Shown: positions 50,303 to 58,073, numbered from the stretch's first letter. The stretch: DNA of 64,000 nucleotides from DAOUKH01 sp034421515 (GCA_034421515.1 DAOUKH010000023.1:73965-137964); one strand, 5' to 3'. A program made the numbers and translations. The notes: a model not told the origin generated them from the sequence alone.

Positions 50303-50557
50303 CTCCGCCGGCGGGCCCAGCTTGTCTTCAAGAGTAAGGAAGACGTCATCGCGCGGCAGTTCGGCTCGCGGTCGTTCACTACGCCGCACAGCCTAGCCGC
50401 GCTGCCGGCCATGACAGTGCCCTGCGGCTTCAACTCGGTGGGGACGCCGGTCGGGCTCCATATCGCGGGAAGGCCGTTCGGCGAGCAGACGGTGCTGGAC
50501 GCGGGCTTTGCCTTTCAGTCGGCGACCGGCTGGCACGAGCGGCGCCCGGAACTGTGA
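50303..50557 (+). pseudogene. Remnant of an amidase signature enzyme, C-terminal end only
   Basis: An open stretch of about 85 codons ends in a stop and reads like the last ~80 residues of an amidase: FTTPHSLAALPAMTVPCGF, then VGTPVGLHIAGRPFGEQ, ending ATGWHERRPEL. The Lys and both Ser of the active site are missing, and the DapA-like gene occupies the upstream DNA. The tail differs from that of the intact amidase at 11451. It is probably a truncated copy, possibly once partner of the nitrile hydratase genes 2 kb away. Confidence 0.75.
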
Positions 50558-50592
50558 GCCGCGCCGGCTCAACAGCGGGCCGCCGTGCGGGT

Positions 50593-51447
50593 TCAACGCG
50601 ATTGGTGGAAGGCCCCTTGTATGACGTCGGTGGGGAAGAGGGCGGGTACCTGGCCGGTTGCTGCGTACTGGTAGAGCGCCGCCTTGTAGATTCCCGCCAG
50701 GGCCGCAAAGGCCGCCGCAACACCGGCCGCTAAGACGGCGCCGATTCCGACCGCGGTAATCGTGCCGGCCGCCCCTAGGGGTGAGAGGGCGGCGAGCAGC
50801 AGCACGAAGATGCCGACGACGACGAGCAGGGCGAGCAAACCGGCAAAGCCTAGGCCGAAGTGGCCCCCCAACTGCTCGCCCCACGTGCGGCGGAGCATTG
50901 AGAACGAGCCCCCGAATGCGCCGCCGAGCGGACGGCCCTCGATCACGATCAGCGGTATGACGAAGAAGGTGATGACCGTCCAAGAGCCTTTCAATATCGA
51001 GCCGACTATCCAGCCAAGCACACCGCTCTGCTGCCGCACTAAACCGGAAATGATGCTCAGGATGATTCCGACCGTCCCGGCAACGACGGCCCACATAAAG
51101 ATCGTGCCCACGCGGGCCCAAGCTCCCTTCAGGCCGGAGCGGACATTGGGGTCGCCGCCGGTCAAGCGCTCGTGTGCGGCATAGACGAGGGCGCTATTGA
51201 AGAAGATGACGACGAACGTGGCGAGGATGTAGACCGCCGCGGCAAGGAGGATGTCCAGTCCGGCAAGCGAGCCGTCGTCGATGCGGTCGGACGCGCCGAT
51301 TCCGATCCATATCCCCAGAAACGCCAGCACCAGAACGACCACGCCGGCCGCGGAAAGGACCGGGAAGAGCATCAGCTCCTTATCGGCCGCGAGCACGCGG
51401 AGGCAGACCTTGAGGAGCGTGATACTCCGGCCAATGGACCTGAACAT
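50593..51447 (-). CDS. DUF6159 family membrane protein
   Basis: A 284-residue integral membrane protein with about six helices. It starts MFRSIGRSITLLKVCLRVL, has long hydrophobic stretches, and contains RRTWGEQLGGHFGLG. This pattern matches the DUF6159 family of unknown function. GGGGGTGA precedes the ATG. It lies between the amidase remnant and the nitrile hydratase operon, with no clear functional link. Confidence 0.75.
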   Translation of the reverse strand: MFRSIGRSITLLKVCLRVLAADKELMLFPVLSAAGVVVLVLAFLGIWIGIGASDRIDDGSLAGLDILLAAAVYILATFVVIFFNSALVYAAHERLTGGDPNVRSGLKGAWARVGTIFMWAVVAGTVGIILSIISGLVRQQSGVLGWIVGSILKGSWTVITFFVIPLIVIEGRPLGGAFGGSFSMLRRTWGEQLGGHFGLGFAGLLALLVVVGIFVLLLAALSPLGAAGTITAVGIGAVLAAGVAAAFAALAGIYKAALYQYAATGQVPALFPTDVIQGAFHQSR

Positions 51448-51560
51448 GAGTCACCCCCTGCGTGTGGCTAGGAGCTGGGTGAGTCGGCGCTGCAAGTGTC
51501 GAAGGACGGGGAGCGCCTGTCAACGGCGGACGGGGTCGTCTTCGATGTTGGCAAGAGCCG

Positions 51561-52403
51561 TTAGAAGCTCGGCTTGGTGGAAAACGGAGTCAGCTGGAGC
51601 TCGTGCGTCCAGCAGGACTTGTCCTGCGTGTGCAGATAGTAGAAGGCCTCGGCGATCTTCGCGGGATTCATCAGCAGTTCAGGTTGCTGCTGGGCATACG
51701 GGAGCGCCCGGGTGCCGGGGGAATCGATGGTACCGTCGATCACCACATTGGCAACGTGCACACCGTATTCCGAGTATTCCTCCGTCAACACCTGCGCCAG
51801 CGTCCGCGTGAGAGCTCTCGGGTAGTACAGCGACTGTCCGGTGTACCGCTTCCTCCCCCGCAAGGCGTAGGGCGTGTTAGAAAACAGGATCGAACCCTCG
51901 CCTCGCTCCCGCATCGCGGGCAAGACCTCTTTAGCCACCAGGAAGGGTCCGCTGCTCGCGATGTGCTGCGTGGTCTCGTACATCTCGAACGAAATGTGTT
52001 CCAGCAGTTCCTGTTCCGGCGGAAGGTCGCGTCCTTCCATATAGCCTGCGCTATAGACGAGAACGTTTGGGTCGCCGGCCTTGTCTCGGATTTCGGCGAA
52101 GGCCTTCGCTATGGAGTCGCGAGACGAGAGGTCCAACTCGACGATCATGCTTTCGCCGTCCTGTTCCCGGATTGCGGCCTCCAGGGCGGCCGCGTTGGAG
52201 GCATTGCGCGTGGTCAGGACGATGAAGAAGCCCTCTTTCGCAAACTTCTGGGAGATGGCCCCGCCTACGCCCCAGCGCACGGCGACGGGCAACTCGCTGT
52301 CGTCGAGCGGCTTACCGTGGGCAAACCGGGTGTTGCGCCCGTCCGACTGCCATTTGGATGTCGCTCCAACCACGACGGCGACTGGTTTCCGGCTTGAGTT
52401 CAT
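51561..52403 (-). CDS. Unusual SDR-fold protein in the nitrile hydratase operon
   Basis: A 280-residue SDR-like protein with a broken cofactor loop. It starts VAVVVGATSKW, then has an insert of about 28 residues before RWGVGGAISQKFAKEG, so the glycine motif is split. The Ser region is ILFSNTPYALRG. The expected YxxxK is replaced by LYYPRALTR, with no Lys at the right spacing. It overlaps the accessory-protein stop by 4 bases (ATGA) with AAGGGAA upstream, so it is co-translated with the nitrile hydratase genes. Its reaction is unknown. Confidence 0.78.
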   Translation of the reverse strand: MNSSRKPVAVVVGATSKWQSDGRNTRFAHGKPLDDSELPVAVRWGVGGAISQKFAKEGFFIVLTTRNASNAAALEAAIREQDGESMIVELDLSSRDSIAKAFAEIRDKAGDPNVLVYSAGYMEGRDLPPEQELLEHISFEMYETTQHIASSGPFLVAKEVLPAMRERGEGSILFSNTPYALRGRKRYTGQSLYYPRALTRTLAQVLTEEYSEYGVHVANVVIDGTIDSPGTRALPYAQQQPELLMNPAKIAEAFYYLHTQDKSCWTHELQLTPFSTKPSF

Positions 52404-52801
52404 GGCGGGTTCCCTTCGTGGGGTTGTCGCCTGCCGGCTGCAAGTTCCACTGGCCTGCCATGCGGCGTGTTCAGGTAGGCCCTGCGCCATGCCTCCTTGC
52501 GCTCCGACCCCTCCGGCTCCGACACAAGCCCCCGCTCCCTGCAGAGCCGCTCCAGGGCGCGCAGCCAGTGCCGGTAGTAGGTGTCGCCGACGTCCGGGTC
52601 GCCCGCTCGCTGCGCCGCGCGGATCTCCTCGCTCAGCGTTGCGGCCCACTCGTCCCACGTGAAGTGGCCCGCGCAGGAAAGGTGCACCGCGAGCGCGAAC
52701 GCCGACGCCTCCCAGGGCTCCGCAAACGTCGGGCTGCCGTCGTCGCCTAAAGGGATATGCCCGAGGCCGCCGATGTCGCCGGGGGGTTGTGCGCTTGTCA
52801 C
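52400..52801 (-). CDS. Nitrile hydratase accessory protein
   Basis: A 133-residue accessory protein resembling the N-terminal part of the beta subunit. It includes FAEPWEASAFALAVHLSCAG and the segment DTYYRHWLRALERL, which are typical of cobalt-loading activators. Proteins of this type deliver metal to the alpha subunit. The GTG at 52801 overlaps the beta-subunit stop by four bases (GTGA). It supports a cobalt enzyme, as does the VCTLCSC motif of alpha. Confidence 0.88.
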   Translation of the reverse strand: MTSAQPPGDIGGLGHIPLGDDGSPTFAEPWEASAFALAVHLSCAGHFTWDEWAATLSEEIRAAQRAGDPDVGDTYYRHWLRALERLCRERGLVSEPEGSERKEAWRRAYLNTPHGRPVELAAGRRQPHEGNPP

Positions 52802-53469
52802 GGCGCAGGCCCCAGGTAGTCTTCCCAGAGGTCGACGTAGACGGCGCTCTTGGCGTCCGCCAACTCGCCCCACAGCTCGCGCGCGTCGAAGCGCACGCTG
52901 TAGAGATGGCGCCCCTCGACCACGCCATCCGCGCTGAGGTCCGGATACACCTGCGACCCATAGTGCTCGTCGACAGTACCGACGTGACCGCGGACGTAGC
53001 GGGGCTCGCGCGTGTGCCCGTGGGGATGGCGATTGCGAGCCCGCACGCGGTCGCCCGGCACGAAGCGGGCCGGCGCCGGCGCGGGACGCCGGTAGTTTGT
53101 GGTCGTGAAAGGCATGGCCCGCACCCGGTCGGCGCGCATCACCCGCTCCAAGATGGGCCCGAAGACGGCCGATGACGCCCTTCCTTCCCGCAGCTCCTCC
53201 GTCGAAACCAGGCCAACGTCAACCAGTTGCTTCTCCAAGGCTGCGAACCAGATCTCATAGTAGGAAAAGGCGAGATAGTCCGCGGGCTCAAGGTTCTCTC
53301 TGGTGTGGCGGACCATGTCCAAGTTCCACAGACCGAGACCCCCGATGAGCCGGACCATGGCGTACACCCGGCCCTCCCACGCCTGGTGGAAGACCGGCTC
53401 CTCCGACTCCGCCTCGGGCCGCACCGGCCCGAAGCCCTGCATCCCGCCGAGGTCGTGGACTCCGTTCAT
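52798..53469 (-). CDS. nthB: Nitrile hydratase beta subunit
   Basis: A 223-residue beta subunit. It starts MNGVHDLGGMQGFGPV, the family hallmark, followed by FHQAWEGRVYAM. The C-terminal domain has FVPGDRVRARNRHPHGHTREPRYVRG and ends YVDLWEDYLGP. It forms the heterodimer with alpha that hydrates nitriles to amides. The ATG overlaps the alpha stop (ATGA), giving a 1:1 translational coupling. Confidence 0.95.
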   Translation of the reverse strand: MNGVHDLGGMQGFGPVRPEAESEEPVFHQAWEGRVYAMVRLIGGLGLWNLDMVRHTRENLEPADYLAFSYYEIWFAALEKQLVDVGLVSTEELREGRASSAVFGPILERVMRADRVRAMPFTTTNYRRPAPAPARFVPGDRVRARNRHPHGHTREPRYVRGHVGTVDEHYGSQVYPDLSADGVVEGRHLYSVRFDARELWGELADAKSAVYVDLWEDYLGPAP

Positions 53470-54092
53470 GGCGTGCCCGTCGTTGCCGGCCGCTGCGCCT
53501 CCTCCACGCCGATCATGGAGTTGCGGGTCACGAGGGCCTGAAGTTGCTCCTCAGTCCACCCCTCCGTGCCCGAGGGGCGCTGCGGGAGGACGAGGTAGCG
53601 CATCTCGGAGGTGGAGTCCCACACGCGCACCTCCTTCTCCTCCCCTAGCTCCGAGCCGAACTGCCGCATGACGCCGCGCGGGTCGGCGACCGCCTGCGCC
53701 CGGTACGGTTTGGACTTGTACCACGCCGGCGGCAGGCCCAACAGCGGCCACGGGTAGCAGGAACACAGCGTGCAGACCACGAGGTTGTGGACGTCGTCCG
53801 TATTCTCGACGACCCGCACCTGTTCGCCCTGCGATCCGACGTAGCCCATCGAGGCGATTGCGGCGTTCGGGTCATCGAGAAGCCGGCGCTTGAACTTCGC
53901 GTCCGCCCATGCCCTCGCCACCACGCGTTTGCCGTTCGACGGGCCGATCTTGTCCTCATACAACTCGATGAGCGCGTCTACCGCCTCCGGGTCGACCAGC
54001 CCCTTCTCCACGAGCAGCGACTCGAGGGCCTTCACGCGTAGCTCGATGTCGGAGGGCGGCTCCGTGTGGTCGTGGTGATGGTCGTTGGCCAT
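53466..54092 (-). CDS. nthA: Nitrile hydratase alpha subunit, cobalt type
   Basis: A 208-residue alpha subunit. The metal site is VCTLCSC (Cys107, Cys110, Cys112), where Thr after the first Cys marks the cobalt rather than iron type. YPWPLLGLPPAWYKS follows as expected. The N-terminus has a His-rich stretch, MANDHHHDHTEPP. The operon order is alpha, beta, accessory protein, SDR, all with 4-base overlaps. A weak promoter candidate on the minus strand (TTGACC 54153-54148, CACACT 54130-54125) lies in the 232-base divergent gap. Confidence 0.95.
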   Translation of the reverse strand: MANDHHHDHTEPPSDIELRVKALESLLVEKGLVDPEAVDALIELYEDKIGPSNGKRVVARAWADAKFKRRLLDDPNAAIASMGYVGSQGEQVRVVENTDDVHNLVVCTLCSCYPWPLLGLPPAWYKSKPYRAQAVADPRGVMRQFGSELGEEKEVRVWDSTSEMRYLVLPQRPSGTEGWTEEQLQALVTRNSMIGVEEAQRPATTGTP

Positions 54093-54324
54093 GGTGTCGG
54101 TCGTACGCTTCGTGCTTCCGCCCGAGTGTGCCGCCCGCCGCCCCGCCGGTCAACGGCGCGGAAGGGCTCTACAAGTCTGCCTTCTTCGGCGCGGGATGGA
54201 TTCTTTTGTTGCAGTAGTCGCCGCCCGGCTGCTTGCAATGCCGCAACGCTGGCGTCAGGATGTGGGCCGGGAGGGATTGGGCCAATGGATCCTTCTCACC
54301 ACATGACATAAGGGAGGTTCAAAC

Positions 54325-55005
54325 ATGGGAACGATATCCGTGAACCGGCTGGCGGGACTGTCCCTCATATTCGGGCCGCTCATCGCCTTCATCTTCTTTC
54401 TCATAGAGCCGGGTGGACTCCTCATCGACAGCGCGGACGTGTCGGACGCTGTCGGCTCCATAACTGCCAAGGGTAGCAACGCCGCGCTGACCAACGTGAC
54501 CAACATCGCGATAATCCTCAGCCTGGCCCTCATCGTCTCGGGTCTCTATGCGCTCATGCGGAACGTAACCTTGCAAGGCAACGGCAAGGCGCTTGTTCAA
54601 ATGGGCTTCTTCATGATGTTCATCGGACTGGCCGGTTGGATGCTGGCCGGCGGCATGGACTTCATTCTTGCCGATGCCCAGACCAGTGAGCAGATCGGGG
54701 GAACCGTTCCCGTCTACTACGCCGGCTCCGCGCTCCTCTACGCCGGTGGGATTACGCTTGGATTCGGCGGTTTCATCTTCGCGTTGGGCCTCTCCACGAG
54801 GGACGACTTCAACGGGGTAATCGCCCTGTTGGCCGCCGTTGTCAGCCTGGCCGTGATGATCTTCTTCATCGTGGCCATACTCCACAACGACGGCCGTGAC
54901 ACCTTCATCACCCTGGCCCGGAGCTTCTACGTCCTACTGGTCATCTGGTATGGCTATCTGGGCGTCGGACTGATGAAGCGACCCGATCCCGACCTGTGGC
55001 AGTAA
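54325..55005 (+). CDS. Unknown integral membrane protein
   Basis: A 226-residue protein with about six membrane helices, beginning RLAGLSLIFGPLIAFIFFLIEPGG. I do not recognise the family. It ends in a short charged tail, MKRPDPDLWQ. GGGAGG lies before the ATG. It is divergent from the nitrile hydratase operon and followed by a GC hairpin at 55023-55055. Confidence 0.7.
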   Translation: MGTISVNRLAGLSLIFGPLIAFIFFLIEPGGLLIDSADVSDAVGSITAKGSNAALTNVTNIAIILSLALIVSGLYALMRNVTLQGNGKALVQMGFFMMFIGLAGWMLAGGMDFILADAQTSEQIGGTVPVYYAGSALLYAGGITLGFGGFIFALGLSTRDDFNGVIALLAAVVSLAVMIFFIVAILHNDGRDTFITLARSFYVLLVIWYGYLGVGLMKRPDPDLWQ

Positions 55006-55022
55006 GCAGAGTCTAGGACTTG

Positions 55023-55055
55023 CGGCGGCCGTCCCGAGATCAAGGACGGCCGCCG
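55023..55055 (+). terminator. 12-bp hairpin after the membrane protein gene
   Basis: CGGCGGCCGTCC (55023-55034) pairs perfectly with GGACGGCCGCCG (55044-55055) around a 9-base loop. It is not followed by a T-run, so it may be a weak terminator or a processing hairpin. Confidence 0.5.
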
Positions 55056-55210
55056 TAAGCGAGCAACTGCTAAAACGACTCTGGGGCCGGGACAACTCCG
55101 GCGGCTCGACTCCGGCGTGCACGCTGCGCCGCAAGCTGGCGGCGGTGCGAGCAAACCCCAACTACATCTTCGCCGAGCCCCTGCATTGCCTCAAGTGTGG
55201 TGGGCGCTAG
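55055..55210 (+). pseudogene. Decayed C-terminal fragment of an OmpR-type response regulator
   Basis: The plus-strand frame reads VSEQLLKRLWGRDNSGG, later LRRKLAAVRANPNYIFAEP, and stops inside the tRNA gene. This resembles the end of OmpR/PhoB winged-helix domains (LL-x-R-V-W, LRRKL, NP-x-YIFTEP-x-VGYR), but the central helix is shortened and the VGYR strand is lost. It looks like a gene fragment next to tRNA-Val. The match is by recognition only. Confidence 0.5.
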
Positions 55211-55274
55211 TGGACTCGAACCACTGACCTCTTCCTTGTAAGGGAAGCGCTCTAACCGGCTGAGCTAAGCGCCC
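55198..55274 (-). tRNA. tRNA-Val (anticodon UAC), CCA encoded
   Basis: The 77-base minus-strand gene folds as a cloverleaf. The acceptor stem is GGGCGCT/AGCGCCC, the D-arm AGCTCAGCCGGTTAGAGC, and the anticodon arm CTTCC-CTTACAA-GGAAG, giving UAC. The T-arm is GTGGTTCGAGTCCAC, and CCA is encoded at the 3' end. Confidence 0.95.
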
Positions 55275-55597
55275 GTGGTGGACTGGCCGGCCACGACCGC
55301 GGAGCAGCCGGGGCAGAACCGCCAATAGGCATAGTCGAACATTTCGCAGGCGTAGAGGTCGTTGGCGGCGAAGGCGATGCGCGACCGGCAGCCGGGGCAG
55401 GTCATCTCGTAGCGGTTCGGGCCGACAACTTCGACTTCGAGGCGGTCGCGGTACCAGCGGAGCGCCGCCTCCGCCGGCGGCTCGCCCGATGGAAACGGCG
55501 ACGTCTCCAGCTTGTCATAACCGAACCAGGCTTGCACCGCCGCGACGAGCTCGTCCAGCGTCGTGATGGTGGGCGGACCGCCCGGGCCTTCGGGCAT
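55265..55597 (-). CDS. Unknown zinc-ribbon-like small protein
   Basis: A 110-residue protein with two CPGC motifs (YEMTCPGCRSRIAF and YWRFCPGCSAVVAG) about 35 residues apart, so a single zinc may be bound. The family is not recognised. ATG at 55597 has GGAGG 9 bases upstream. Its stop codon lies inside the D-arm region of the tRNA-Val gene on the same strand, so about 10 bases are shared. That may mean read-through from the tRNA or into it. Confidence 0.6.
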   Translation of the reverse strand: MPEGPGGPPTITTLDELVAAVQAWFGYDKLETSPFPSGEPPAEAALRWYRDRLEVEVVGPNRYEMTCPGCRSRIAFAANDLYACEMFDYAYWRFCPGCSAVVAGQSTTGA

Positions 55598-55708
55598 CGA
55601 CTCGGCCTCCGTGAACGTACCTCCTCTCGAAGGTACCGGCGGCGGCGCCATCGTGTCAACGTAGTGACGCGCCGCCGAAGGGCCGTGCGGGGTGTATAAA
55701 GGGGACTT

Positions 55709-56770
55709 ATGGACCGTACGCGCCTCATTGCCGCCGGCGTCCTTGCCGTGGTTGCCTTCGCCGCGTGCGTCTCCGCCGCGCCGCCGACCGCGCCTCCAAC
55801 CGCGACGTCACCGCCGCCGCCGAGCGCGACTCCGAGTCCTGCGCCGACCGCGACTGAGCCCGCGCTTCCCGAGATCGACCTGGGACGGCTGTACCAAGTT
55901 CTGGAAACTGACGAGATCGAGCCCATCTATGACCCGATCTTCGAGAAAGCTGGGCGGACCCGGCTCGGGGACGAGCAACTGGTGATGGGCGTCGCGGTCG
56001 GCGGCGAGGCCAAGGCCTACCCCATCTCGATTCTCCACATCCGTGAGATGGTGAACGACGAGGTGGGAGGTACGCCGGTCCTGGTCACGTGGTGACCGCT
56101 CTGCTACACCGGTCTCGTGCACGACCGGCGGCTCAACGGAAAGACCGAGAAGTTCGGCAACAACGGCGCGTTGTTCATGAACGCGATGACGTGGTGGGAC
56201 TGGAGGACGGGGAGCGTGTGGTCGCAGCCGTGGGGCCTCGCCATCGACGGCGAGCTCCGCGGCGCGAGGCTGGAGCAGCTCCCCATGAGTCTAACGACGT
56301 GGGGCGAATGGAAGGCCGATCACCCCGGCAGCGTGGTGCTGGCCGATGACCGCTACTACCCTCCGCCCCTCGTGGGCGTCGAGTTCGACCCCGACTTCGT
56401 TGTGGGGGTCGCGCTCGACGACGCGGCGAAGCACTACGCCTTCCCAACGCTTGAGGAGGAGGTCGTGGTCAACGACTTCGTCGGCGACGTGCCCGTCGTG
56501 CTCTTTACGCCGGCGGGCGGGAACGTCCACGCGTTCGTGCGCCGGCTCGGCGACCGCGTCCTGACCTTCGAGGCCGTGGAGGGTGAGGTCCCGCGCCTGC
56601 GCGACGTAGAAACGGGGAGCGTGTGGGACGCGGCGCTCGGGTTGGCCGTCGAGGGGCCGCTGAGCGGTCTGGGATTGCAGCGGGCGCCGACGGCGAGCGC
56701 CTTCGATTGGGCGTGGCTCGACTTCTACCCGGAGTCCACGGAGTACCAAGGGCGAGGCGTGGCGGGATAG
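55709..56770 (+). CDS. DUF3179 family lipoprotein with in-frame TGA, candidate selenoprotein (Sec129)
   Basis: A 353-residue reading frame interrupted by one TGA (56093-56095, codon 129). The first half has a lipobox (AFAAC, Cys20), a Pro/Thr linker and AYPISILHIREMVNDEVGG. The sequence before the TGA is VLVTW, and after it PLCYTGLVHDR. DUF3179 proteins have CPLC here, so TGA stands exactly at the first Cys, giving U-P-L-C. The second half continues normally (FGNNGALFMNAM, WDWRTGSVWSQPWG, EWKADHPGSVVL) to a TAG. No in-frame ATG or ribosome site restarts it. A SECIS-like hairpin follows the TGA. TGA is a stop in other genes here, so it is not reassigned. A nonsense mutation is the main alternative. 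Confidence 0.8.
56109..56128 (+). promoter_or_regulatory. SECIS-like stem-loop after the in-frame TGA
   Basis: CCGGTC (56109-56114) pairs with GACCGG (56123-56128) around the 8-base loop TCGTGCAC. It begins 13 bases after the TGA, and a GU lies in the loop about 21 bases from it. Bacterial SECIS elements are stem-loops at about this distance with a GU in the loop. The stem is short, so this is suggestive only. Confidence 0.5.
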
Positions 56771-56783
56771 CCGGGAGAAAAGC

Positions 56784-56860
56784 TGGCGCGCTCGGCGGGA
56801 TTCGAACCCACAACCTCAGCCTCCGCAGGGCTGCGCTCTGTCCTATTGAGCTACGAGCGC
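56784..56860 (-). tRNA. tRNA-Arg (anticodon GCG), CCA encoded
   Basis: A 77-base minus-strand cloverleaf. The acceptor is GCGCTCG/CGAGCGC with discriminator G, and the anticodon arm CAGCC-CTGCGGA-GGCTG gives GCG. The T-arm is GTGGGTTCGAATCCCGC-like, and CCA is encoded. It lies just after the DUF3179 gene on the opposite strand. Confidence 0.93.
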
Positions 56861-57007
56861 GCGAGGGGCGGAGCGAAACCGGCTTCGCGGGCCGCCTTCC
56901 GGCCCTTGCGGTTGAGACGGATGACGGCGCGGTTTCACTCCTGTTAGACGCATCCTCCACTATAGCAAAGGGCCGTCTGCCGCGCTAGCCGAACGGCCCG
57001 CTCCCGC

Positions 57008-57013
57008 TATAAT
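57008..57013 (+). promoter_or_regulatory. Consensus -10 box before the luciferase-like gene
   Basis: A perfect TATAAT lies 49 bases before the ATG at 57063. A matching -35 box at the right spacing is not clear. A 7-bp inverted repeat (GGGCCGT 56970-56976, ACGGCCC 56993-56999) lies just upstream and may be an operator. Confidence 0.5.
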
Positions 57014-57062
57014 CTCCCCGCGCCTCGACCCCTATCACTACTTCCGGCGCGGAGAGTGTGCC

Positions 57063-58073
57063 ATGCGCTTCGAGCTCAGCTTCGATCTTCGGAATCCGCC
57101 CTGGTCAGGCAAGCCGTTCGACCGGTTCTACGCCGACTTCCTCGACCTTGTCGAATGGGCCGACGGCCAAGGATTCGAGCGGATAGGCCTATCGGAGCAC
57201 CACTTCGTCGAGGATGGCTACCTGCCCTCGCCGTTCGTGGCCGCTGCCGCCGTCGCCGCCCGCACCAAGAAGATGCGCATCTGCATCAGCCTGGTGCTGC
57301 TTCCCTTGAAGCACCCGGTGCAGACGGCGGAGGACGGCGCGCTGGTCGACATCATCAGCGGGGGCCGCTTCGAGCTGATGGTGGGTGCGGGATACCGCAA
57401 CGAGGAGTACGAAGGCTACGGCATTTCCATCAAGACACGGCCGGGCCGCATGGAGGAAGGCGTCGAGATCATCAAGAAATGCTGGGCCGACGAGACGTTC
57501 AGCCACGAGGGCCGCTACTGGACGCTGAAGAACGTGAACGTCGTGCCCAAGCCGGTGCAGAAGCCCCGCCCGCCGATCATCATGGGCGGCGCCTCTCCGG
57601 CGTCGGCGCGGCGCGCGGCGCGGATCGCCGATGGCTACTCGCCGGTGTCGGCGCGCCTGAGTGAGTTCTACCGGGAGGAGCTGCGGGCGCAGGGCAAGGA
57701 CCCCGGCCCGATTCCGCCCGCCGACGCGCCGCGTCCGCCCCGAAACTTCCTGCACGTGGCCAAGGACCCCGAGGCGGCGTGGAAGATCGTCGGGCCGCAC
57801 GCCATGCACACGGCTAACAGCTACGCCGAGTTCGCCGCAGGCCTGCGCCACGGCCCATTCCGGGCCGTCGAAAACCCCGACGATCTCCTAGGCAAGGGGA
57901 CCGACGAGGTGTTGACACCGGAGCAGGTCGTCGAGCTTGGCAAGGCCATGGAGGCCGCCGACCCTGCTGGGGCGGTGCTCAGCTTCCGTCCCCTCATGGG
58001 CGGGATGCCGAGCGAAGAGGGACGGCGCTGCCTGGAGCTCGTCGTCTCCGAGGTCATGCCGCACCTCCGCTAA
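57063..58073 (+). CDS. LLM-class flavin-dependent oxidoreductase (luciferase-like)
   Basis: A 336-residue TIM-barrel protein of the bacterial luciferase-like family, which uses FMN or F420. It has GFERIGLSEHHFVEDGYLPSPF near residue 40, and ALVDIISGGRFELMVGAGY with the phosphate-binding stretch. PRPPIIMGGASPASARRAARIADGY is also typical. Such proteins are expanded in SAR202-type genomes. The flavin and substrate are not determined. It is convergent with the FAD-linked oxidase gene. Confidence 0.9.
   Translation: MRFELSFDLRNPPWSGKPFDRFYADFLDLVEWADGQGFERIGLSEHHFVEDGYLPSPFVAAAAVAARTKKMRICISLVLLPLKHPVQTAEDGALVDIISGGRFELMVGAGYRNEEYEGYGISIKTRPGRMEEGVEIIKKCWADETFSHEGRYWTLKNVNVVPKPVQKPRPPIIMGGASPASARRAARIADGYSPVSARLSEFYREELRAQGKDPGPIPPADAPRPPRNFLHVAKDPEAAWKIVGPHAMHTANSYAEFAAGLRHGPFRAVENPDDLLGKGTDEVLTPEQVVELGKAMEAADPAGAVLSFRPLMGGMPSEEGRRCLELVVSEVMPHLR

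Noticed and set aside
53466..54092. Thiocyanate hydrolase instead of nitrile hydratase
   Set aside because: The separate alpha and beta subunits and the accessory gene match nitrile hydratase; no third structural subunit is present.
14519..54133. 12-base CGGCACACTCGG found near two promoters (about 14519-14530 and 54122-54133)
   Set aside because: A single shared 12-mer in 64 kb of high-GC DNA is compatible with chance, and its position relative to the promoters differs.
56093..56095. In-frame TGA read as Trp by a changed genetic code
   Set aside because: Many genes here end in TGA, including tight ATGA and GTGA overlaps, so TGA works as a stop. The family also needs Cys, not Trp, at this position.
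56117..56770. Separate gene starting at GTG after the in-frame TGA
   Set aside because: The GTG lies inside the family motif, has no ribosome site, and would leave a protein without the N-terminal half of the domain.
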